64,000 bases of DNA from JBMYRH01 sp049602155. GTDB lineage: Bacteria > Myxococcota_A > UBA9042 > PHBI01 > JBMYRH01. The notes beneath the pieces are model-generated. The model did no database searches. It was not told the DNA's origin and saw only the letters and a list, made by a program, of their open reading frames with translations. Shown piece after piece: positions 19,525 to 28,500 of this stretch. A program made the translations under genes and the position numbers. The DNA lies in assembly GCA_049602155.1 (NCBI GenBank), contig JBMYRH010000007.1, positions 124,001-188,000 on the forward strand. Reading direction: 5' to 3'. The first letter of the stretch is position 1; each line of letters starts with the position of its first letter.

Positions 19525-20334
19525 ATGTACGCAGTAATCCGACAACTCTGGTCACGCCTCGTCATCGAGCCACTCGATTGGATCGATGCCCATAACCAAG
19601 TGCCACCCGGTCGACTTTCGCCGAACGCCCGCTGCACCGTGGTCTTCATCGTGACAGGTCTCAGCCTCACGATGCTCTCCTACGCGGTGCTCTCTTCAGG
19701 CGTCCAGCATGGTGTATCTGGCCTAGCGCTCGATGCATTGGGCTCAACGGCTCCCGAGCTCCGCGAGTCTGTCCGCCCATACGATCGACTTGGTCGAAAC
19801 ATTACTTGGTCGCTAGGCTGCTTCACCTTTTACTTCCTTCTACCTGCGCTCGTCGTGCGGCGTGTCTTTGGCCACCGGCTGCGCGATTATGGGTTGAGCT
19901 TCGAGAATTTCTGGAAGCACCTCTGGATCTACGTCGTGATGTTCATCCCGGTCGCCTGCCTGGTGTGGCTCGTGGCAAAGGAACCGGACTTCCAGCGTCA
20001 ATATCCGTTCTACAAGAACCCCAAGGGCATCCTCGACTTTGTGATCTGGGAGTTCTTCTACGCGCTGCAATTTTTCTCCCTTGAGTTCTTTTTTCGCGGG
20101 TTCATGCTCCACGGTACAAAAGACCGTCTCGGCCGCTTCGCCATCTTCGCGATGGTCGTCCCGTACACGATGATCCACTTCCGAAAGCCGCTCTATGAGA
20201 CGATCGGCGCCGTCATCGCTGGCTCTGCACTGGGTGGCCTTTCCCTTCGGACAGGGAGCATCTGGGGCGGGTTTCTCATCCACGTCGCTGTGGCTATCTC
20301 GATGGACGTAGCCGCCCTACTCATGAGAACCTGA
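19525..20334 (+). CDS. CPBP-family intramembrane protease-like protein
   Basis: Polytopic membrane protein of 269 residues with about six hydrophobic helices. The C-terminal half matches the CPBP (CAAX protease and bacteriocin-processing) domain: LEFFFRG (Glu187, Arg191), a His in YTMIHF (His218) and a third-motif His in IHVAVAIS (His253). The usual first motif is Glu-Glu-x-x-x-Arg; here the first Glu is Leu186, while the second Glu, Arg and both His are kept. That may be a subfamily trait or may mean altered activity. It stands alone, divergent from the PhaR-like gene across about 210 bp. Substrate unknown. Confidence 0.75.
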   Translation: MYAVIRQLWSRLVIEPLDWIDAHNQVPPGRLSPNARCTVVFIVTGLSLTMLSYAVLSSGVQHGVSGLALDALGSTAPELRESVRPYDRLGRNITWSLGCFTFYFLLPALVVRRVFGHRLRDYGLSFENFWKHLWIYVVMFIPVACLVWLVAKEPDFQRQYPFYKNPKGILDFVIWEFFYALQFFSLEFFFRGFMLHGTKDRLGRFAIFAMVVPYTMIHFRKPLYETIGAVIAGSALGGLSLRTGSIWGGFLIHVAVAISMDVAALLMRT

Positions 20335-20349
20335 ACGCGCGGGTTCAGG
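20330..20349 (+). terminator. Stem-loop over the stop codon of the CPBP gene
   Basis: CCTGAAC (20330-20336) pairs with GTTCAGG (20343-20349) around a 6-base loop, and includes the TGA stop. There is no clear T-run, so terminator function is doubtful. Confidence 0.3.
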
Positions 20350-20491
20350 AACGCTTGATTTCTGACGCGACCCGCACAAACAATAGCCGCCCGCATCCTG
20401 ACAGAGCCAAGCTTGTCAGCTGGCCCCTACCCGGGGAACCCGGACAGGGCGCGATAAAACCAATCCTCACAACGACACTCGGAGGCCTCTC

Positions 20492-20941
20492 ATGTCAACG
20501 CAGGACGACGGACGTAAAGATCCCTACGACCTCGACGAGGAACCCGAGCTCACAGATGACGAGCTCACCTACTTCAAAGAGAAGTTAATGACCGAACGGG
20601 CAAAGCTCCTCACCCGCCTCGATCGCCATCGCGACGAAGCCGTCGCTCACGACGAGACCACAGGCGACGACGCAGACATCGCGAGCCGCCAGATCGACCG
20701 CATGTACCAGATGAAGCTGGCCAGCAAAGAGCGGAAGCTTCTCAACCAGATCAACTTGGCGCTCGGCAAGTTCGAGGACGGCGACTACGGAATCTGTGAG
20801 GGCAGTGGTGAAGTCATTCGGCGCAAACGCCTCGAGATGCGCCCTTGGACGCGCTACAGTGTCGAGTACAAGGAGCAGCTAGAGCGCCAGAAAGGAGCAC
20901 GCGGGGCGGAAGCTGACCCGTCACGCTTCCCCTTCGAGTAG
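20492..20941 (+). CDS. DksA/TraR-family protein with degenerate zinc finger
   Basis: RNA-polymerase-binding factor of 149 residues. The coiled coil (about 23-95) carries the tip motif DDADIAS, matching the DxxDxA signature by which DksA acts in the polymerase secondary channel. The zinc-finger region YGICEGSGEVIRRKRLEMRPWTRY keeps the fold-defining residues, but three of the four usual Cys are replaced (Ser in the CG position, non-Cys in the distal pair); only one Cys remains. Zinc-independent DksA paralogs that stand in under zinc limitation are known in other bacteria, and this could be one, or simply this lineage's only DksA. SD GGAGG lies near the ATG. Single gene. Confidence 0.85.
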   Translation: MSTQDDGRKDPYDLDEEPELTDDELTYFKEKLMTERAKLLTRLDRHRDEAVAHDETTGDDADIASRQIDRMYQMKLASKERKLLNQINLALGKFEDGDYGICEGSGEVIRRKRLEMRPWTRYSVEYKEQLERQKGARGAEADPSRFPFE

Positions 20942-20995
20942 CGCACGCCTCGCGTCATCGGAGCAGACTCATGGTCACGTCCACGCTGGGGTCAC

Positions 20996-21025
20996 TTGAC
21001 CCCATGCACCCCGATGCCCTAGAAC
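20996..21025 (+). promoter_or_regulatory. Possible sigma-70 promoter for the FHA/sigma-54 activator
   Basis: TTGACC (20996-21001) and TAGAAC (21020-21025) are 18 bases apart and end about 40 bp before the GTG start at 21066. The -10 lies inside the left arm of a perfect inverted repeat. Confidence 0.35.
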
Positions 21026-21044
21026 GACAGAGCTAACGTTCTAG
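21019..21044. promoter_or_regulatory. Inverted repeat CTAGAACG-N10-CGTTCTAG (candidate operator)
   Basis: A perfect 8-bp inverted repeat (arms 21019-21026 and 21037-21044) lies between the possible promoter and the start of the activator gene. Spacing and dyad symmetry fit a site for a dimeric regulator, perhaps the activator itself. As RNA it could also fold into a leader hairpin. Confidence 0.45.
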
Positions 21045-21065
21045 AGATAGCAGAAGGGGGACGCT

Positions 21066-22532
21066 GTGGCACACGAGAGCGGCACAGAGCTCGACGACTA
21101 CATTCCGCCGACCAAGATCTCGTATATCAGCGGTCGCCCAGCGACCTTGCATCTCCGAAAATGCAAGCTCGTCGCCGAACGTGAAGACGGCTCTATCGCC
21201 GAGTACATCTTTGACCAGCCCCAGGTGACGATCGGAGGGATGGACGACAACGACTTGGTCCTCGATGACCCGACCGTCAGTCGGTATCATTGCCGGATTT
21301 ACCAAGACGAAAACAACTACATGATTGAGGACTTAGGCTCGACAAACGGCACCTTCGTCAACCGCGTCCGCATCAAGGATGCGTACCTCAAGCCTGGTTG
21401 CATGCTCTCCGTAGGCAAAAGCGATGTGCGCTTCCAGAGCCTCGATGAGCGTATCGAAATCCTGCCGGTTAACCGCGAGAAGTTCGGCCGCATCGTTGGT
21501 AAGAGCACGCGGATGCGTGAGATCTTCGGCATCCTTGAGCGGATCGCCCCGACTGGCGCGACCGTCATCCTCGAGGGAGAGACAGGGACCGGGAAGGAGG
21601 TCGTGGCCAAGACGATTCACGAAGCCAGTCGCCGTGCAGACAAGCCTTTCGTCGTCTTCGACTGCGGCGCTGTCCCCGAGAACCTCATCGAGAGTGAGCT
21701 CTTCGGCCATGAGAAGGGCTCCTTCACTGGCGCTATCATGGCAAGACAGGGCCTGTTCGAGGTCGCCCAAGGTGGCACGATCTTCCTCGACGAGCTTGGT
21801 GAGTTGAGCCTCGACCTGCAGCCCAAGCTTCTGAGAGCACTTGAGCAACGAGAGATCCGGCGAGTGGGCTCGAATAAGCCCATCAAAGTGGATGTGCGTG
21901 TCGTCGCGGCGACGAATCGCAATCTACAAGATGAGGTCAAAGCCGGTCGATTCCGCGAAGATCTCTTCTATCGGCTCAGCGTCGTTCGACTCATCCTCCC
22001 GCCCGTCCGTGACCGAGTCGAAGACATCCCGCTTCTCGCCAAGCACTTCCTCCGCAGCGGTGAGTTCAACAAAGACACCGACGGTAAACCCCGAGTCCGC
22101 GGCATCAACCGCGAGGCCTTAGACGCCATGATGAACTACCAGTGGCCTGGTAACGTGCGTGAATTGGCGAACGTCGTTGAGCGCGCGTGTGCGTACTGCG
22201 ACTCCGAGTACGTTAGCCTTGAACACTTGCCGGAGCACATCTCAGGGGTCGGTGTCCTGCGCCGCCGTCCAGCGACCAACGCCGCTAACAGCGCGACACG
22301 ATCCGGTGATGACCGCATGGACGAATCGCTCAACAAACCCTTCAAAGACGCAAAAGAACAGTGGGTCAGCTCCTTCGAGCGCGACTACATCTTGGGCCTG
22401 TTAGAGAAGAACTCCTTCAACATTAGTCACGCGGCGCGTGAGGCTGATATCGATCGTAAGTACTTCCGAAAGCTCATGAAAAAGTATGGGATCGATTCAC
22501 CGTCGGGTCGGTCCGAAACGAGCGACCGTTAG
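21066..22532 (+). CDS. FHA-domain sigma-54-dependent transcriptional activator
   Basis: Enhancer-binding protein of 488 residues. An N-terminal FHA domain (about 45-125) carries LVLDDPTVSRYHCRI and LGSTNGTFVN. The AAA+ domain (about 140-375) has Walker A GETGTGKE (about 169-176), the sigma-54 contact loop as GSFTGA, Walker B GGTIFLDELGEL, and FREDLFYRLSVV. A Fis-type helix-turn-helix sits at about 455-480 (ISHAAREADIDRKYFRKLMKKYG). FHA domains read phosphothreonine, so a Ser/Thr kinase input is likely, as in myxobacteria. Oddity: the FHA motif normally GR reads GGM, so the Arg that helps bind phosphopeptide appears missing while SRYH is kept. GTG start with AGAAGGGGG upstream. No kinase lies nearby. 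Confidence 0.92.
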   Translation: MAHESGTELDDYIPPTKISYISGRPATLHLRKCKLVAEREDGSIAEYIFDQPQVTIGGMDDNDLVLDDPTVSRYHCRIYQDENNYMIEDLGSTNGTFVNRVRIKDAYLKPGCMLSVGKSDVRFQSLDERIEILPVNREKFGRIVGKSTRMREIFGILERIAPTGATVILEGETGTGKEVVAKTIHEASRRADKPFVVFDCGAVPENLIESELFGHEKGSFTGAIMARQGLFEVAQGGTIFLDELGELSLDLQPKLLRALEQREIRRVGSNKPIKVDVRVVAATNRNLQDEVKAGRFREDLFYRLSVVRLILPPVRDRVEDIPLLAKHFLRSGEFNKDTDGKPRVRGINREALDAMMNYQWPGNVRELANVVERACAYCDSEYVSLEHLPEHISGVGVLRRRPATNAANSATRSGDDRMDESLNKPFKDAKEQWVSSFERDYILGLLEKNSFNISHAAREADIDRKYFRKLMKKYGIDSPSGRSETSDR

Positions 22533-22674
22533 CCTAACCTCGGAACACGTGAGACGACGTTCTGAACGCCTCATCGACCAAGGGAAGCCCCTTCACTCCC
22601 CGCTAGAAAGCCACCGCGACGGTCTACGAATCCGATATTCGTACATCTCTTCGGGAAAAAATGTCGGGTCGTCG

Positions 22675-22702
22675 TTGACCGCCGAGGCGTTGTGTTTAAA
22701 GT
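22675..22702 (+). promoter_or_regulatory. Possible promoter for groES-groEL
   Basis: TTGACC (22675-22680) and TAAAGT (22697-22702) are 16 bases apart, about 90 bp before the groES ATG. No CIRCE repeat (TTAGCACTC/GAGTGCTAA) is present in the 259-bp spacer. A small inverted repeat GCCAC-TT-GTGGC (22760-22771) lies in the leader. Which sigma factor acts here is unclear. Confidence 0.3.
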
Positions 22703-22791
22703 TCGGCCGCCTCACGCCGTAACGTGCGAAAGCGCGACGGAAAACCCAACCAAATATCGGCCACTTGTGGCTGACGACGGAGAACCCAACC

Positions 22792-23079
22792 ATGAAGATC
22801 AGGCCGTTACACGACCGTGTACTCCTCAAGCGCGTTGAAGAAGAGCAAGTCTCCCGCGGAGGGATCATCATCCCCGACACCGCAAAAGAGAAGCCGATGC
22901 GCGGAGAGATCGTCGCAGTCGGGTCAGGCAAGATGCTGAAGAATGGCGATGTCCGCAGTCTCAGCGTCAAAGAGGGCGACGTCGTGCTTTACAGCAAGTA
23001 CGCAGGTACCGAGGTCAAGCTCGACGGTATCGAGCACCTGATCATGCGCGAGGACGACATCCTCGGCGTCCTCGCTTAG
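22792..23079 (+). CDS. groES: Co-chaperonin GroES
   Basis: Heptameric lid of the GroEL folding chamber. The 95-residue protein starts MKIRPLHDRVLLKR, has the mobile loop EEEQVSRGGIIIPDTAKEKP (about 16-35) and ends in EHLIMREDDILGVLA, all standard. The ATG at 22792 is chosen because it gives the canonical N-terminus and has CGGAG upstream; an upstream in-frame reading from 22765 adds nine non-conserved residues. It is followed by groEL after 81 bp. Confidence 0.97.
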   Translation: MKIRPLHDRVLLKRVEEEQVSRGGIIIPDTAKEKPMRGEIVAVGSGKMLKNGDVRSLSVKEGDVVLYSKYAGTEVKLDGIEHLIMREDDILGVLA

Positions 23080-23108
23080 CACCGCCGCATATCACCACTC
23101 ATTACGTG

Positions 23109-23124
23109 CCGTGCTCCCGCACGG
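23109..23124 (+). promoter_or_regulatory. Hairpin in the groES-groEL spacer
   Basis: CCGTGC (23109-23114) and GCACGG (23119-23124) pair perfectly around a TCCC loop, 37 bp before groEL. Hairpins in this spacer are known in some proteobacteria as RNA processing sites that change the GroES:GroEL ratio. That role is only a suggestion here; there is no T-run. Confidence 0.4.
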
Positions 23125-23160
23125 TCGTCCATTCAATCCTCATAGGGAGGGATCGCTAAA

Positions 23161-24819
<1,659 letters not shown>

Positions 24820-24858
24820 CCAATGCAGTGATGGCCACGGCCACTTGCTGAGTAAAAC

Positions 24859-24896
24859 AAGGCCCCGTCGATGTGCATCATCGGCGGGGCCTTTTT
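24859..24896 (+). terminator. Rho-independent terminator of groES-groEL
   Basis: GGCCCCG-TCGATG pairs with CATCGG-CGGGGCC (24861-24891) around a small loop, followed by TTTTT (24892-24896). This is the clearest intrinsic terminator in the window. The rest of the spacer to 25055 shows nothing I can name. Confidence 0.85.
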
Positions 24897-25055
24897 GCGT
24901 CTCGCTCTCAGCGTGGCTCCGTAGCCCCTACAAGCGCCCCCCTTCGGGTACGTGATGCTCGGCCTACTCGTGCCTCCTAAACGCCCCATCGTGCGTGAAG
25001 AAGGCCCGGTTTCAAGCCAGACTGATCATGAAGGTCGTGAGGCCTCTTAAGCCCG

Positions 25056-25472
25056 CTATGCCTCGTCAGTGACCTCAAGCAACTCAAGGAGGACGCCACC
25101 GGTCGCCTTGGGGTGCACGAAGGCCACCGGGTAGCCCTCTGCACCGCGCTCCGCCTTCGTGTTCACCAAGCGCACGCCCCCCTCGTCGAGCGCATCGAGG
25201 CTGGCGTCGATATCGTCGACCTGGAGACACAGGTGGTGCACCCCGGGACCACGCTTATCGAGGAACCCCTGTATTTGAGACTCCGAGCCCACCGGCTCCA
25301 TGAGCTCAAGCACCGCCTCTCCGCAGGGCAACATAGCGATGCGTAGGCCACGGTCGGGCGCATCAATGTACTCGCTCACGGTCAAACCGAGCTTATCTCG
25401 ATAAAAACCAAGCGACTCCTCAATCGAGCGGACAGCTATTCCGATGTGCGCAATCTGTCGAGGTGCATTCAA
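25056..25472 (-). CDS. mce: Methylmalonyl-CoA epimerase
   Basis: VOC-superfamily metalloenzyme that interconverts the S and R forms of methylmalonyl-CoA in propionate and odd-chain metabolism. About 138 residues with two beta-alpha-beta-beta-beta modules. Metal-ligand positions are visible: His in IAHIGIAV, Glu in AVLELMEP, His in GVHHLCLQV and Glu in GVLLELLE. FYRDKLGL and LDKRGPGVHHLC are typical of the family. The TTG at 25472 is preferred because GGAGG lies six bases upstream; a GTG at 25478 would touch the SD. Length is typical. It lies alone between the groEL terminator and the terminator of the giant gene. Confidence 0.92.
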   Translation of the reverse strand: MNAPRQIAHIGIAVRSIEESLGFYRDKLGLTVSEYIDAPDRGLRIAMLPCGEAVLELMEPVGSESQIQGFLDKRGPGVHHLCLQVDDIDASLDALDEGGVRLVNTKAERGAEGYPVAFVHPKATGGVLLELLEVTDEA

Positions 25473-25501
25473 GACCACCCTCCTGTCCCTAAACGAAAGA
25501 A

Positions 25502-25524
25502 GGCCCGGGCGATACGCCCGAGCC
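25502..25524 (-). terminator. Terminator of the giant Cys-rich gene
   Basis: On the minus strand AGGCTCGGGCG pairs with CGCCCGGGCCT around a TAT loop, with one mismatch, followed by TCTTTCG. It lies 27 bp after the giant gene's stop and just before the mce start. Confidence 0.75.
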
Positions 25525-25550
25525 TTCAGCTTCAGTTCACCAAGTCGTGC

Positions 25551-28500
25551 TTAGTAGACGCTATTACTCACTCGCAAGTGGTAATCGTCGTTCATCGCAC
25601 GGCCCGAGGTATGCCAGACCTTGATGTGGAACCAACGGTTGGCTCCCTCACCATTGGTGTGACAGCACTTCTGGCTGCTGCTACCACAGTGGTCATTACC
25701 GCTGGTACCCGTGCAGTTCTGGTTACCCGTCTGTCCGCACTGGTTGCCGTTGGCGCAACCACCACCCGTCTTATTGTGGTTAGACGCGATGCGGTAGAAC
25801 TTCGCGTCGTGACACATACGGCTACCACAACCGTCACGGTAGACATCGAAGCGATGCTCACCACCGTCGGTGAAGTGGCCTGGGTTGTGCGTAAAGCGGA
25901 TATCGAACGCGAACCCGTGACCCTGTGTACCACTGTCCCTCGGCCTGACACGGTGCCAGTCGATGTCACCTGCAGGCAGGATGTTCGCCACACGGGTGTG
26001 GTTCTCGCCCTCATGGAGGTCACTGTCGTAGTTGACTGACTGACTGCCTCCCGTACCGCAGGAGTTACCCTGGTTACTACGGTCCCACTGGTCTTCGACC
26101 CGCTCACAACCGTCCGAGAAGACGCCGTTCACGTTGTGAGCATCGGCATCGCAGTAGAAGAAGCCACACTGGCCAAGGGTGCATGTGATTGCACCATTCG
26201 GGACGTTCGGCACGCTGCCGCACAGACCGTGACCTGACTTCTCCTGGGTGTCGATAGAACCGTTGCAGTTGTCGTCGTAGCCGTTGCACAGCTCCGGACG
26301 ACCCGGGTTGATGTTGTTGTTGGCGTCGTTGCAGTCGTTCGAGCTGGTAGCGTCGAAGGGATCCGTACCACTGCACTTGCAGACGGCCGCACCGGCACCG
26401 TAGCCGTCGCTGTCGCCGTCGAGGTAGTAGTTCGAGCAACCACTCGAGTTGTCCTCGTTGGCGACGCTGTTGCAGTTGTCGTCGAAGCTAGTGCTGCACA
26501 GCTCAGGCTTGTTCGGAGCCTGCGCGCCGTTGTTGTCGTTACAGTCACCCTGCTGAGTGGCCGTAAACGTCCCCGAGGGGCCGCACAGACAACGTGCCTC
26601 GTTACGACCGTAACCGTCTTGGTCGTCATCACGGTAGTAGATGGTACAGCCAGCAGCACCCTGCTCGTTGACGGCACCGTCACAGTCGTTATCCAGGTTG
26701 TCACCACACTTCTCGGTGGCGGGTAACGTCTGACCGATGCAATCACCCGGGATGCTGTTCTCACAGTAACGCGTACCGCCATGGCAGATACCGACGTTCT
26801 GCGTACCAGAAGGTCCGTTGTAGCAAGCGAAGCTCTCGCCGTCCGCATTCGAGTGACCACAACCACCGGCTGCGGTGCACGTGTCATTGGTGCACGGGTT
26901 ACCGTCATCACACGACACGATGTTGCCACCGTTGGCGCACTGACCAGTGCTGTTGCAGAAGCGCTCCGGCTGGTAGCTGTTGCCTGGGCACGAAGAGGCC
27001 TGGCAGAGCTGAGCCGCACATGCGATCGGATCGGAGACCGTGGTCTGTACGCACTGGCTGTTGCCGTTACACATCGAATCCACACGGTGACCCGAGCATC
27101 CACCCGAGTTCACGCTGTCGCAGACTGGGTCCTGAGCGAACGGTGCACAGTTGTCGCTGTTCGCACAGCAGTTGCCGCTGGAGCAGCAGTAGCCGTTCTG
27201 ACAGTGCCCCGTCTTGCACTCGAAGTTCTCCGTACATGCGTTGCCGTCAGGCTTGGTCGCCACACAATCATCAGTCCGACCGTCGAAGTCGGAGTCACTG
27301 AAGTCACAGACGTACCCTGAGGCACAGTGCGTGTGGTCCGAACAAGAGGAACGGCATGTCGAGCCCGCCCCCTGAGGCGTGTTACAGGCGTACTCGAGAC
27401 ACGAGTAGGTACCTGGGTCCACCTCGCTACCACCGCCATCACATGTCTTACCTGGGTGCGCGATGGAGTCGGTACAGGTCTGGCCCGCGACGACGGCATC
27501 GTTGCCCCAGAACTGACACGACGCGTTCCCATTACACTTACCGGTGTGACCACAAGTCGTCTGATCTGTCGCAGTACAGTCATCGTGCGGGTCCTCGTCG
27601 ACCGGCGCGTTCATGCAGCTACCGACACCGTCACAGGTACGGCAATCCGAGCAATCATCGTCGGGGTCGGAGTTCTTCGGGACGAAGAGGCACTCACCGT
27701 TGCCACTGCAACGACGACACTCACCACAGTCCGTTTGGCTGTCGGGGAGCTGACAAGAGCCTGCACCGTCACACGTGCCACCACATGTACCGTGAGTTCC
27801 TGTGCACTCCTCGTCGGGGTCTTGCCCGTTGGAGATGAGCGTACAGTTACCCTCGAGGCCTGGGAGCTTGCAGCTCAGGCAGGTGCTTGTACATCCGGTG
27901 TCACAGCAGACGCCGTCTTCGTCGTTACAGATGCCGCTGGTGCACTGGTTGTCCGCAGTACAGCCTGTACCCAGGTCCTTCTTCGGCTCACAGCCGTTGC
28001 CGTTACACCAGAACCCTGGCTTACAGTCGGTGTCATTGCTGCAGGAGTTCTTGCAAGAACCACCACCATCACACCAGTAGTCAGAGCAGCCCTCCTCAGG
28101 GTCAGTGAACGCACCGTGGTCCATGCACTGGCCGTTGGTGGCCAAGCCCTCGGCATCGGCGCAGCAGCGGACCGCAGCAGTTTCAGTTTTACCTGTGCAC
28201 TCCTTCGGGATGTTCGACGCCTGGCTCGAGATTCCTGCCTGGGTCCAGACAGAGCCGACATCACCACCACACTGAGTGCTCGTCCACACACGGCTGTTGT
28301 CGTAACCACAACCGGTGCCTGCAGCCTCATCGTTGTTCAACTCGCCGTAGGTGCAGAGACGCGCGCCGATGGCGGTACAAACCGCCACAGCCTCGTCATA
28401 GGTCTTATCTGCATTACAGCCCGGGACATCACTCTCGCCACATACGGCGGAGCTTCCGTTGCTGCCGAGCGCCGTCCAGCCGAGCTCAGAGCAGGTCGAG

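Noticed and set aside
22533..22791. CIRCE element expected before groES
   Set aside because: Neither half-site is present in the spacer.
24833..24849. TGGCCACGGCCACTTGC after groEL, resembling a sigma-54 site
   Set aside because: The distance between GG and GC is wrong by one base, and it lies just before a terminator.
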